NCBI GenBank assembly: GCA_030142905.1
Contig: JASJOG010000148.1
Span: 139,501-203,500 of the forward strand
Source of the DNA: Heliopora coerulea
Lineage: Eukaryota > Cnidaria > Anthozoa > Scleralcyonacea > Helioporidae
Direction of reading: 5' to 3'
DNA: 64,000 bases
Positions 53,166-64,000 of the stretch are shown in pieces. How positions within the stretch are numbered: the stretch's first letter is position 1; the number at the start of each line of letters is the position of its first letter. A program made the position numbers and the translations under genes. The notes below the pieces were generated by a model that had not been told where the DNA came from, ran no database searches, and saw only the letters and a program-made list of their open reading frames with translations.

Positions 53166-56100
53166 ATGGCGGAATCGAAAACTGTCACGGTTGTTCTGTC
53201 GAATGGGTCGAATTATGGGACTTGGAAAGTCCAATGTCGAATGGCTCTTGTGAAAGACGGGCTGTGGAGTATTGTTTCTGGGACTGAAACGGCTCCTGCT
53301 TTGACAGAAGCTGAAAAATATGCGAAGTTTGTTAGTCGTAAGGATAAAGCACTGGCGATTATTGTGCTTTCGGTTGATCCTTTGCTGTTATATTTGCTCG
53401 GAGATCCTGAAGACCCTGAAGCCGTATGGAAGAAATTGTCGGACCAGTTTCAGAAGAAATCGTGGGCTAACAAGCTGTCCTTAAGACGACGTTTGAACAA
53501 TTTAAGGCTGAAAGACGGGAATTCAATGTCAAGTCATATAAAGTCGATGACTGAGATTTTTAACGAGTTAGCTGTGATCGGTGCGCCAATGGAAGATGAG
53601 GACAAGGTTGTGACCTTATTGGCAAGTCTTCCTGAATCGTATAATATGCTTGTAACTGCTCTAGAGGCAAGCACGGAAGTTCCACAAATGGAAATTGTAA
53701 CCAAGCGCTTGCTTTATGAAGAAAGGAAATTGAGTGGGCGAGAAAAGTCGCCGAAATCCTCTCGTAGAGTGATGTTAGCCCAGGGCTCGAAGACTGATAG
53801 AAAACACATTAAATGCCATCACTGTGGAAAATTTGGACATATAAAGTGTTTTTGCAAAGAATTGAACAAGGACAAAAACGGAAAGGACTCAAAGCAACCT
53901 TTGAACAAAGGAAATCAAGTTGAAAAATCATGTTCTCGTAAGGAAAGTTTAGGACTTGTTGTGCAAAGTCTAGCTACAAGTGCGTGTAAAATTAACAGTG
54001 AATCATGGATTATTGACTCGGGTACAACATGCCACATGTGCAACAACAAAGCTTTACCTGAAGAATTCGTTGAATTCGACAAACCTGTTGATGTTATGCT
54101 TGGAGATGGGAAAATTTTAAAAGCAGTTGGAAGTGGAGTTGTTACAGTGAACTGTAATCTTGCAAATGGTAATCAACAACATTGTAAACTTAACAATGTG
54201 CTGCTTGTTCCAAAACGTAGCTACAATCTTCTAAGTGTATCAAAGGTAACTGAAGCTGGAAAATCTGTTAGTTTTGAAGAAGCTAAATGCAACATTTCTT
54301 GCAGCAATGGTAAAATTATTGCTAGTGCAAAGAAAGTTGGATCTTTGTATTATTTGGATTTCCAACCTACTTTAGAATGTTCAAACGCTGCAATGAATGA
54401 AGAACCTGAACTCTCAAATGAAATGTTGTGGCATCAACGGTATGGACACTTGGGAGTCCAAAGTTTAAAGAAATTGGCTAATGACAAATTAGTAGAAGGT
54501 TTTAACTTTGATGTGAAGAAAGATTTGGAGTTCTGTGATGTGTGTACGAAAGGGAAATTACATCACTGTACATTTCCAAACACTGGTGCGAAGCGAGCTA
54601 ACGAGCCACTTGGTGTTGTGCATAGTGATGCGTGTGGAAAGATAAACACCAAGTCGTGTGGCGGTGCTGAATACTTTCTAACCTTCACAGATGATAAAAC
54701 TCGTTATGTTTGGGTGTATCCACTAAAGTGAAAGAGCGATGTGTTTACCTGGTTCTTAGAATGGAAAGCGGTTGCGGAAAAATCGAGTGGCCATAAGTTA
54801 AAAACTCTGAGAACTGACAATGGTGGTGAATTTACTTCAACTGAATTTGAGAACTATTTGAAATCAGAAGGAGTAAAGCATGAGTTAACTGTACCAAAAA
54901 CTCCTGAGCAGAATGGCGTTGCTGAGCGTCTCAACAGGACACTTGTTGAGGCTGTCCGAGCTATGCTTGTTCAAGCTAACCTAGCTCAGAAGTTTTGGGT
55001 TGAAGCACTTGCAACTGCTGTGTATTTGCACAACCAAAGCCTGACGAAAGGGGTAGCCAATATGACTCCATTCGAAGCGTGGACTGGAGTGAAACCGGAT
55101 GTCAAACACTTGCGAAGTTTTGGATGTACTGTGTATGCACACATTCCAAAGGATGAGAGAAGGAAGCTTGATCCCAAAGCGAAGAAATGTGTACTAGTTG
55201 GTTATGGAACAGAAACCAAGGGATATCGTTTGTATGATCCTCAGAGTTCAAGAGTTATTTATAGTCGTGATGTTAGATTCAACGAAAGAGTATTTGGCAT
55301 TGAGAAGGAGATTCGAGAGGATGAAATTAGGGCTGATGAACTTGTAACTCTCGAACTGTCGGACGACAGTAATATTGAGAATGAACGGCTGCCAGCGCAG
55401 GAAAGGCATGCGCCTGATCGTTTCGGTGAATGGATTACTATTGCTAGTGAAGACATTGTTGAACCAACAACAGTAAGTGAAGCATTGTGTGGTCCACATG
55501 CGGAACAGTGGCATAAAGCCATGCAACAAGAAATTGATTCACTTCAAGAGCATGATGTGTATGAGCTCACAGAGCTGCCCAAAGGATGGAGAGCAGTTGG
55601 ATGTAAGTGGGTATACAAGGTAAAACATAAGGCTGATGGCTCGATTGACAGTCATAAAGCCAGACTTGTTGCTCAAGGATTCTCACAGAGGCATGGGGTG
55701 GATTATGATGAGACATTCTCCCCTGTTGTGCGTTTTGAGTCGATACGGACAGTCGTTGCATTGTCTGCTCAAAAGGGATTAAAGTTACATCAGATGGATG
55801 TAACTGCTGCTTTTCTAAATGGAGAGTTAGAAGTTAAAGGGAAGGAGCATCTAGTTTGTAAGCTCAGCAAGAGCTTGTATGGTCTAAAGCAATCGTCTAG
55901 ATGCTGGAATTCGATTTTGGATGAGCATTTGAAGTCAATCAGTTTTACACAAACAGAAAGTGATCCTTGTATTTACATGAAAGAAGGGGACGGTGATATT
56001 TTTATTGCTGCGATTCACGTTGATGACATTATCCTTGCTGGTAAATCTGATGAAGAAATTGCTAAAGTCAAAGAAGGCATTGCACAAAGATTTCAAGTAA

Positions 56101-56942
56101 AAGATATGGGAGAACTCAAGTATATTCTTGGTATACAAGTAATTCAAGAAGATGGTAAAGTGTGGATCGGTCAATCTACCTACACAGAGAATATCTTAAA
56201 GAAATCTGGTATGGAGAACTGTAAACCAGTTGAAACTCCTGTTGATCTGAATTCAAAGCTTGTCAAGGCCACAAAAGACAGTGAACTGTCTAACAAAGAA
56301 GAGTATCAGTCAGCAGTTGGCAGTTTATTATACCTGTCATCTGCAACGCGACCGGATATAACATTTGCAGTTAACAATGTTGCAAAGTTCACCGCAAATT
56401 TTACGAAAGAACATTGGATTGCAGTGAAACGAATTTTCCGGTATCTGAAAGGAACTGTAAACTATGGACTACTTTACTCAGAGAATGCTGGTCCAGATTG
56501 TGTTGGATTTTCAGATGCGGACTGGCCAGGTGATTTAAATGACCGGAAATCAACTTCTGGTTATACATTTCAAGTAAATGGTGCTGCTGTTAGCTGGCGA
56601 AGCAAAAAGCAAACTTGTGTTGCTTTATCTGCAGCTACTCAAGAGGCACTGTGGTTGTGACAATTGTTGACAGATCTTAATGTAAACATTGATAAACCAG
56701 TAACCATTTACGAGGACAATCAGTCAGCAATTGCTATGTCCAAGAACCACCAATTTCATGGACGATCCAAACACATAGATATAAAGTATCATTTTGTGCG
56801 AGATCAAGTAGAAAAGAAAACAGTAACTGTTCTCTATTGTCCAACAAACAGCATGTTAGCTGATTTATTTACTAAGGGTATTCCAAAGGAACAATTTAAG
56901 AAACTGCGTAAACTAACAGGTGTTACAATGAAACCTAGTTAA
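53166..56942 (+). pseudogene. Copia gag-pol polyprotein with two nonsense codons
   Basis: The ATG at 53166 is preferred over an upstream GTG. Domains in order: Gag; CCHC knuckle CHHCGKFGHIKCFC (about 53,815-53,855); protease IIDSGTTCHM (about 54,010); pre-integrase WHQRYGHLG (about 54,430); integrase with HSDACGKI, RTDNGGEFTS and QNGVAERLNR; RT with HQMDVTAAFLNGELE and HVDDIILAGK; and RNase H with FSDADWPGD and ending in a TVLYCPTNSMLADLFTKGIP segment. TGA codons interrupt at 54729-54731 and 56658-56660; everything else is one continuous frame. Both stops probably replaced Arg codons (CGA to TGA). Confidence 0.93.
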
Positions 56943-56972
56943 AGAAACATTCGAACTGCGATTGAGAAGGAG

Positions 56973-57156
56973 TGTTAAAATAGCTTATTAGTATGACGTC
57001 ACTCTTGTTCGAATGTTTGGTGTATCTAATTTAGTGCCTTGTGTTGTTCTAGTTCTGTTTTTAGTTACAAGTGCTTTGTCACGATATTTTCTTCTCAAAT
57101 ATATTCATATTCCTTCACAATAATGTGACTGCGCGACTTAATATGATAGCCCAACA
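56973..57156 (+). repeat. 3' LTR of the copia element
   Basis: 184 bp copy of the 5' LTR, one mismatch. Confidence 0.96.
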
Positions 57157-57161
57157 TGTTG

Positions 57162-57222
57162 TTTTCATGTTCTGTTTGTGCGATTGTAGATATAATTGTG
57201 GAAAGAACATTATAAAGAAACA
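57162..57222 (+). repeat. 5' LTR of the second gypsy element, right part
   Basis: TTTTCATGTTCTGTTTGTGC and the following 40 bases match the end of the 3' LTR. The left part is at 52754-52867; the copia insertion divides the two. Confidence 0.7.
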
Positions 57223-57429
57223 ATGGTGATGAGAAATGGAAACAGAGACAGTTTGCTACATTAGTTTACAAAAGAATTGACAACCATTTATAAACGAAAT
57301 CTCGACTGTATTATTGAACATCATATCATGAAAAGAAACCCCACCATTTTATTACATTTGTACAAACAAAACTATCCAAAGATAAATCCAACACACGGCA
57401 AGAATGTCGTATGAGGAAGCAGGAATGAT

Positions 57430-59330
57430 ACAAGTCATTGCATCTAAGAATCTCAATCCAAAATCTAAAAGATTGGGAAGAATGGTTAGAAGGCATTGAG
57501 AAAGAATTCCAATATTTCAAAATCACAGAAACAACTGACAAGAAAGACACCCTCATCATCTACGGGGGCAAGGAAACCGCTAGGTTGGAGAAGAGTTTGC
57601 CAAACCCTCGAGATGGAAACCCATATGAAAAATTGCAAACAAAACTCAATCACTACTAACCCCAAAAGAATAAACACCACACTTGCAACTGTTCTACAAT
57701 GAGCTGACAACTTCAACCTACCCAAATGTGAGTTTGGATAACAGGAATTAGAATTATATGGCTACAGATTTAGCCTGAACAGACTGATGCCCACATCGAC
57801 AAAGTTAGAGCAATTAAAGAGTGCACAGAGTCGACAACCAGAGGTGAAGTTAGGGAGCTTCCTTGGTATGACTGGATATCTTGCAAACTTCATACTCCGA
57901 TATGTGTCCCTGACAATACTGCTGCGAAAATTAATACAGAAGGACACGAGATTTCATTGGGACCAAGAGGAACAGCAAGCATTTGAGAAACTCAAAGAAA
58001 GCATCTCCAACAACGACACTATAGCATTCTTCAATCCCAAACTACCTGCGATGCTGAGAATGGAGGCAAGCTACAACAAAGGGATGGCAGCCTATCCACC
58101 TTATGAGCTACATGTTAACTGATGTAGAGAAGAAATACAGTCAGACTGAAAAAGATGCACTGTGTGAAATGGGCCAAAAACCGATTGAGCATGTACATGT
58201 TGGGGACACCTAGATTCACAATTGTCACAGCACACAAACCGCTGCTTCCGCCAAGCTTCCACCCTGAATAGAGAGATGGATTATGTGCTAATATGCCAAC
58301 CCAGCAAAGATGAGGCAGACCCACTGGACTCCCTATCATGACATCCCTTGTCAGAAACAGAAGACAATGTGGAACAAATAGTCAAAGCTGTAACAGAAAT
58401 ATAACCAGCCATTGTCTTAGACAAGATCAGGGCAGAAATGGGAAAGGATCCCTCCCATCAAAAGCTCAATCAGACCATATGAAATGGAAACTGGACAGGT
58501 CTTAAGAGGGATCCTGACATGGCACCCTTCATCACCATTAAAGAGGAACTATACTAAGCTCAGGGCATTATCTTCCAAATGAATAGGGTAATCCTACCAG
58601 ACAAACTACAGAAGATGATGACCAAAACTGCTCATGTAATGGGACACTTTGGAAAAACGAATGCTTTGGGTGAAACGTTGGTTCCCAACAATGAACAAAA
58701 TGATGGATGAACTCGTTGAATAGTGTTTTGAACACCAGGTTTCCACAAGACAACCCACAGAAGAACCTATAAAACCATCTATCATCCCAAATAAATTATG
58801 GGAGGACATTGCAATTCATTTCAGAGGGCCATATCCGGATGGCCACTATAACCTAGTGAGTGTCCATAAAAGGACTAGATACCCATAAAAGAAGTCACTC
58901 AACATCATTCAAGCCAACTTGAGCAAGACTAAAATGAATGTTTGGTCACCACAGCATCCCTCAGCACACAGACATGGACAATGGACCCCTTTTTAACTCA
59001 GAAGAATTTGCACAGTTTGCCAAGCAGCAGAGTTTCACTCATCATCGTATAACACCTGAATACCACACAGCCAACAGAGAAGCAGAACGATTTGCCCATA
59101 TGCAAGGGAAGCATAATTCAGAGAGAGAAGTAGCTGTACAAGACATGCTAATGGCCTACAGGGTATCATACCATATGCACCAGACTAGACTATGAAAATC
59201 CAAGAACAAAGTGACAAGAAGTACAGAGACTATGAAACAACAGAAAAGGAACATCAAAGAATACCGTTTTTGTGTTGGGGACTATGTATTACTAAAGAAA
59301 AAGAAATACAACAAATAGTCAACTACATTT
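57430..59330 (+). pseudogene. Gypsy gag-pol remnants with large internal deletion
   Basis: Gag: WEEWLEGIEKEFQYFKITET and LIIYGGKETARLEKSL (57,470-57,640). After a junction near 57,710 the frame is already the C-terminal half of RT (GSFLGMTGYLANFI, about 57,860), then HWDQEEQQAFEKLK, and RNase H (SQTEKDALC near 58,140). The integrase core appears as TDMDNGPLFNSEEFAQFAK at about 58,970-59,020, and the chromodomain-side segment YRFCVGDYVLLKKKK near 59,260. Protease and the RT catalytic centre are deleted, and there are many frameshifts. Non-functional. Confidence 0.75.
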
Positions 59331-59636
59331 GAATCAGCCTTCTACATCATCACAATCATGCATGTGAAAGGTGGTAGGGAACTGTGCCGTGACACAAGTC
59401 GACTCAAACCCACAAACCAATGGAAACCCAGCAACTGTCACAAATACTGAGATGGGAAGGCAGATAGCAAACTGTCATCAAATAAACAGGGACAAACTGC
59501 GGCAACCAAGAACAACTGATAGACACCAACATGCTTATTGGACTATGTTCTTACTTGAAAAGAGACAACTCCCCTATAAAGGAATCAGACTATACATTGT
59601 TGTTATCTCATTGATGGACATGAAGAACAAAAGACC

Positions 59637-59824
59637 TGTTAAAATAGGGAGATATATTATGTCATCTTAGCTGAGAGACTAGACCCCAGGAACAGCCACA
59701 AAGTATACATTTGGGACCAACTATAATCCGAGATTGGTGGGTTCTACGGCTTGTTGATTTCATGTTCTGTTTATGCAGTTGTAGATATAGCTATGGAAAG
59801 AACATTAAAAAACTGGATTTAACA
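59637..59824 (+). repeat. 3' LTR of the second gypsy element
   Basis: About 188 bp, TG...CA ends; partner of 52754-52867 plus 57162-57222. Confidence 0.7.
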
Positions 59825-60486
59825 CTTCCCATGTTTTGTCCAAACAAATTTGTAATGATATTTTCTATTGAAAGACTTCACTTCTCTTAAAAGCTCTCTG
59901 GATTTCTGTGTTAAACTCTTGTTGATGAATAGACAGGACTCTTCCCGGTATCCCAGGTCTATGGTAGTTTTCAAATTGGGATTGGATTTCATCTTCAACA
60001 TTTTATCTCTTACATCATGCCTTGTAAATTTCATTATTATAGCCGGTATAAAACCTACTGCAGTTTTCAAGTGATGACTAATTGAAATGTCACTGTTGTT
60101 CAGCTCCATGTTGGGATCGATAATCTGGGCAACATCTTTGACAATAGCATTAGTATTCTCATCTTGTGTAACTACAGCTCCATGGATCTCCAGCAAATCT
60201 CTATGAAGGTATTGCTTGATATCGTCTAAATCATTTTCATTAATTACTACTTGATCTTCACGTTTAACAACCTGTTCACTCAGCTATGCATTCATTGTTC
60301 ATGGAGTTAATCAACCCATCGAATTCCTGACTTTCATTGATTTGCTCAGCCTGTTATTTCAGATGGTGCTTGAGAAGATCGTCAATTGAATTACCAAAAG
60401 ACTTCAAGTTAGCCATAGACTTCTGGTTCTTCAGTACTAACTTCAGAGGCTGACTTTCCACCAGCTTTCTGTCTTTTAGGAGACAT
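59825..60486 (-). pseudogene. Non-LTR retrotransposon ORF1 (Gag-like) relic, cut by the gypsy element
   Basis: The start is ATG 60486 with MSPKRQKAGGKSASEVS, a basic disordered beginning typical of LINE ORF1 proteins. A frame at 60196-59819 follows: PAIIMKFTRHDVRDKML, then LFINKSLTQKSRELLREV, KRKY-like residues and FVWTKHGKC. The pattern IVKFxxRxxRxxxL and the final WTKxGK match L1/Tx1-type ORF1 proteins with an RRM-like fold. It stops abruptly at the gypsy LTR border, so the remainder was removed or moved by that insertion. Confidence 0.6.
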
Positions 60487-61283
60487 ACTCTTCTACTGTA
60501 TAACTGTTAATACAACTGAGTTTAAAGAAGAAAAATTATTCAATTTATCCTTCACTTATTATTAATATCTTGGGAGCAGTAAAACATAGCTCTTATCACC
60601 TCAACATGATAAGTAGGGTAATCTACTTATGATTCTGTTGGGGAAAGTCAAAAGCTGGTATACCTACTGCTTAAACTCCAAGGACAACATCAACGAAATA
60701 ATTGTACCTGTTCAAAAGAAAAGCTGCATTAAAAACCATTACTGCCAACAATTTAAAAAAGTAAAGAACAAAACAAACTCCGAAAAAGATAACTCTAATC
60801 TTGGGTTTTTAAAGATTGTCTTTTTTGGGGCTTGTGTTATTCTCTAATTCTTTAAAACTGCATTAGATTGAAGTGTTAATCCTCAAAATTAGAGATAAAG
60901 ATTTGTTCCATTTCTAGTCAAGAATGACTTGATGTACCATTCTCTATACAGTCATTACATTCAGTCACCATGGAGGTATTCAGCAGTATGCAATATTCCT
61001 CGTTCTGTAAAAAATTTCTTTGTCTTTGATATTTTGAAATATTACACTTGCATTAGATGAGATAAAATTGTTTTTATTGAGGCTCAACATCAAAGTTCTC
61101 CTTAGCCAACTTAATTCTCAACCAGTCACATGAAATATGATCTCCTTGAAACTTGTACACATAACGAAGTTCCAAACCATATGTAGCCCCCTCAGGCGAG
61201 GGTACTAATCTCGATGTGCCTGGAGTCCTTTTACATGCATGGCGACTAGGGAGAAAAATTTTCGCTTTGTGTATGTATTTATA

Positions 61284-61340
<57 letters not shown>

Positions 61341-61549
61341 GTTCCAGTCACTTAAGAATGCCGTGTTTCTTTCAGGGGACTGGGTTGATGCTGCTAGGTA
61401 GCAGGAGGCATTCAAAAATTTAAATTGGCAACAACAAATGAAATATTCAACTGTCATGTTTGGTAGAAAAAACGACAAACACTTTTTGAAGGAAAAAAAG
61501 ATATTTTCCAAAAAAGAAAGGTATTAGCCAGGGAAGGTAATTAGACTTT
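60487..61549. other. Stretch with TA microsatellite and no gene
   Basis: Contains (TA)n at 61279-61335. A short minus-strand frame near 61,080-61,250 (KFQGDHISCDWLRIKL) has some coding character but no family. The remainder shows nothing. Confidence 0.3.
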
Positions 61550-61699
61550 TTGGTATGGCAATGGAACATAAAAAGGAATGCCAGCGAGAACAAAGGCAAA
61601 CAGAAACCACAAACAAGAAATCTGAAAGGCTATGAAGAGACTGAGAGCGAAAGCAAGAGAGGCGGGGAGAGAAACTTGGATGGCAAAGAGGAGGGAAGC

Positions 61700-62427
61700 A
61701 TATAAAAAAAGAAGCGAAGAAAAGAGGTAAAAGTAGTCAATATAGCAGCGAATATGATAGGAAGGGAATGCTGCAGGAAAGTATTGAGGAGCGAGAGAGG
61801 AGATTGCAAAAGTTAAAACGTACATCTAAAGAAAAAATTGAAGCAGAAACTGCAGAGCAGAGGGTAAATGGATGAGAGGTTCTGAAAAGAAACAGTGCCA
61901 CACGAATGATGAAAGAAACCCACAAAGAACGAGTTGAGCAACTGAGAGTTCTTAAGCAAAAAGCAGCCAAGATGATCCAGTCTGAGATGCTTGAAGAGTG
62001 AGCAGAGCAACTAGAAGTGCTGAGACAAAATTCTGCCATTTGGATTGAGTTAGGGACACCGGAAGAACAAGGTAATTGACTACAAGTTTTCGGGGTAAAT
62101 TCAGCTGCTTGGATTGAACCTGAGACTCCAGATCGATAAGCAAAAGGACTAGAGAATGCTAGAAAAAATTACATAGTGAGAATAGATTCAGAAACTATGG
62201 AAGAGAGGGAGTCGAGATTGGAAAAAATGCATAAAAGGTGTTGTGTCAATATAGAAAATGAAAGTGAGAAAGAGCAAAATGAAAGGCTGTTGTCATTAAG
62301 AGAAAATGCTGGGGAGAGAAGAGCCAAAGAAACATCTGTTGAGGAAGCACAGGCTAGCAGTTGCAAAGAGTATCTTTATCAAGGCGGTTGGCAACATGTC
62401 GACGATCCTTTATATGAGCAAGAATGA
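61700..62427 (+). pseudogene. Charged 23-residue-type (STPR-like) repeats of the Helitron
   Basis: Repeated blocks of about 23 codons appear: RLQKLKRTSKEKIEAET, EQLRVLKQKAAKMIQSE, EQLEVLRQNSAIWIELG, then RLEKMHKRCCVNIENES and RLLSLRENAGERRAKET. Each follows a pattern of R/E-x-L-x-x-L, then Ala-rich and a charged end, with the same phase. Such repeats (score-and-three amino acid peptide, STPR) precede the Rep domain in several Helitrons and occur in a DNA-binding protein of silk moths. At least three stops break the region. Confidence 0.6.
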
Positions 62428-63178
62428 GTGAAAAATGAGATGAACAGATTTCAATCCAGCCAAGAAATGTTACAACATCGCCAGCACACAGTTTGTAAAG
62501 AAACATGGCAAACGAAGCAGAATTTAGCAGCAGAAAGCATCCAGTGCTATGTTTGCAACCGATGCAAGAGGGATAAGAAATCACCAAAGGTATGCAGTGC
62601 AGAGAATGACATGGACCCTAGTTTAGTACCTCAACAGTTACAGGGGTTAACCTAGGTAGAGGAAACGTTAATTGGTAGGGTGTGTCCAATAATGAGCGTG
62701 TATCTGAAACACGGAGGTCAGAGAGGATACAGGGGACATGTGCTTAACTTACCACGAGATATTCAAAGTTTCTTGAATAGGTTACCTTCTTGTATATCTG
62801 ATCTACCCATTTTGGTAGTGAGAAGACATGGGGGTGGATAACAGCCACAGAGATCTTACTGTAAGCAGGCATCAAGTTCTTGGACCTGTGTTGTGGTTGA
62901 AAACAAACAATCCGTACTTCAAAGATGCAGAGATTGACCGAGAGGCAATAGAAAGTCTGCCAGAAAATGGAATTCCAAGTGAACTGAGGTATGTAGAATC
63001 AGAATTATGTACTAATAAAATTCAGGATGAGGGGCCAGATCAGGAACCATTACTAGCTAATGATATGAATGAAGAACCTCTTTTGGAGTCTGAAAAGTCA
63101 TCATTCATAACTCAGCAACAATGGCAGAGGAAGGATGAGGATGCCATTAGGGAGACTTTGAATGAAAGGATCCATTAG
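62428..63178 (+). pseudogene. Helitron DUF6570-type domain
   Basis: A Cys pair (CYVCNRCKRDKKSPK, about 62,550-62,590) is followed by LVPQQLQGLT, a stop, then CPIMSVYLKHGGQRGYRG and LNLPRDIQSFLNRLP in the same frame (about 62,680-62,790), and after a shift VLGPVLWLKTNNPYFKDAEI and LPENGIPSELRYVE (62,870-63,000). These phrases are characteristic of the domain that precedes the Rep nuclease in animal Helitrons. Confidence 0.7.
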
Positions 63179-63228
63179 AGTGGCCATCTATTGAAGGTAA
63201 TGTAGTTAATGAATTTAAACCAGGTAGT

Positions 63229-64000
63229 TTGGCTACCATGGCATTTCCCACTTTGTTTCCTTTTGGGAAAGGTGATCCGACCAGCAGGGCAAGACAGCAT
63301 GGGGTCACTCGCACAGAAGCATTTAAGCATTTGATAAAGTTTGCTGAAAGGATGTCAGATGGTAAGTATAGATGGATGTTTGCTTCTCGTCCAAGATTTC
63401 CCTACTGGGCACTTGACATGAAGCAAAGGCATCAACTTCTGTCACAGGCCAATATCTATTTGCACCAATATCCAACTGATGCTAACATGACCATGGAAGA
63501 ACTTAAGGAGATGGTAAATTCCATGAGTGGTAAGCAAATGGTAAACAGGGTTCAGCATTATGTGTCTAAAGTACAAGGTACTAACCAGTACTGGTACCAA
63601 TGTTTGCAAGAGTTGTTGGCTTTGATTGAGCAGAAGGGTTGCCCAACTTTTTTCTTTTCATTTAGTGCAGCTGACAGTTACAGGCCTGAATTACAGAGAC
63701 TATTGCAGAGCGAGGAAAATGCAACACGTTCTGAGTGCATGAAAGCTGTCGTAGATGATCCTCATCCTGGTTGATTGGAGTATTGGATGCAGATTGGCAT
63801 TCGTTCAGGTGTGACTACCAAGCCAGAGGAAGTATTCAAGCAAATGGTTGTACTAAGCTAAAAAGTTATCCAAATATTCCATTGTTACGGGCACAAGCTG
63901 CTCAAGGTTGGTTTTACACAGAAAAAGCTTCTCAGGAAGATATTGAATTCTTTTGCCAGGTTGATATTGATTGTGGCCAAGATGCAGAGAAGCAGATTGT
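63229..64000 (+). pseudogene. Helitron Rep N-terminal domain, partial
   Basis: The frame at 63229-63774 has MAFPTLFPFGKGDPT, YRWMFASRPRFPYWALDMK, then CPTFFFSFSAADSYRPELQ and DDPHPG, which match the Helitron-like N domain just before the HUH nuclease. A stop at 63772-63774 breaks it; remnants go on to the window end (GIRSGVTTKPEEVFKQ). The H-x-H motif and catalytic tyrosines are not inside the window. Confidence 0.75.

Larger units (their letters stand above)
52868..57156 (+). mobile_element. Young Ty1/copia retrotransposon
   Basis: A complete element of 4,289 bp. The 184-bp LTRs (52868-53051 and 56973-57156) differ only at one site (C at 52935, T in the 3' copy). The target duplication TGTTG is at 52863-52867 and 57157-57161. 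Directly after the 5' LTR, GGTTATGGGCCCAG (53052-53065) is the perfect complement of the anticodon arm of initiator methionine tRNA, the known primer type of copia. A purine tract (GAGAAGGAG) precedes the 3' LTR. The element sits inside a gypsy LTR. Confidence 0.96.
52754..59824 (+). mobile_element. Ty3/gypsy element, internally deleted, its 5' LTR split by a copia element
   Basis: Sequence starting TGTTTGGGAAG at 52754 and interrupted at 52867, continuing at 57162-57222, is about 85 per cent alike to 59637-59824. Shared landmarks: ACCCCAGGAACAGCCACAAA, then AACATT near the end. These are the 5' and 3' LTRs. Between them (57,223-59,636) lie remnants of gag, RT/RNase H and integrase, with protease and most of RT missing. 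A matching 5-bp target duplication was not found, so one border is uncertain by a few bases. Confidence 0.75.
61550..64000 (+). mobile_element. Helitron, 5' half, running out of the window
   Basis: An order typical of animal Helitrons is visible: a highly charged repeat region, a Cys-containing DUF6570-type domain, then the Rep nuclease N-terminal domain. The Rep catalytic His motif, tyrosines and the helicase lie beyond 64,000. The 5' terminus (TC) was not located. Frameshifts and stops show this is a decayed copy. Confidence 0.75.

Noticed and set aside
54729..54731. Programmed stop readthrough in copia
   Set aside because: Copia elements normally use one uninterrupted frame here; a CGA to TGA change explains it more simply.
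54986..56174. Several minus-strand frames within copia
   Set aside because: Shadows of the gag-pol coding strand.
61074..61511. Minus-strand 145-codon frame with Tyr/Ile run
   Set aside because: Its centre is the translated TA microsatellite; the ends are unrelated to each other.

Overview
The window is animal nuclear DNA: AT-rich, with no operons and with spliced transposon genes. It holds almost only mobile or virus-like DNA; I found no convincing host gene in 64 kb. The mixture (protein-primed-polymerase viral element, Kolobok-like transposon with a THAP domain, Penelope-like elements, hAT relatives, Helitron with 23-residue-type charged repeats, short TTAGGG-type repeat) suggests an invertebrate, perhaps a cnidarian or another aquatic animal. 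I cannot name the species.

About 1-15.1 kb is part of a Polinton/Maverick or adintovirus-like element whose left part lies outside the window. It carries an adenovirus-type cysteine protease, a packaging ATPase, a protein-primed family B DNA polymerase, a SET-domain protein, a membrane protein, a protein with a H-x-H motif, and a minus-strand cluster of small acidic or Cys-rich genes with TATA boxes. Near 13.8-15 kb are a tRNA-like Pol III unit, 195-bp tandem repeats and a 57-residue basic peptide gene. No capsid or integrase gene is visible. Most genes are broken by small frameshifts, often at A/T runs, plus some nonsense codons, so this is a decayed copy or one affected by indel errors.

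About 15.2-23 kb starts with a Penelope-like RT scrap. It continues with minus-strand genes of a second virus-like element (zinc ribbon, small membrane proteins), split by a Ty3/gypsy element with LTRs and a 5-bp target duplication. A relic with an SF1 helicase at 36-38.7 kb may come from a similar element.

About 23.4-29.5 kb has a hAT relic, a Penelope-like fold-back and unassigned DNA. At 29.53-34.78 kb is a complete-ended TTAA-flanked transposon, with 17-bp inverted repeats and two divergent spliced genes: a THAP-domain transposase and a protein resembling the cytoplasmic zinc-binding domain of the P2X7 receptor.

About 39.8-52.6 kb is a graveyard of three more hAT relics and one non-LTR retrotransposon. 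At 52.75-59.82 kb a young Ty1/copia element (184-bp LTRs, one difference) sits inside the 5' LTR of an older, internally deleted Ty3/gypsy element. A non-LTR ORF1 relic follows, and the window ends inside the 5' half of a Helitron.
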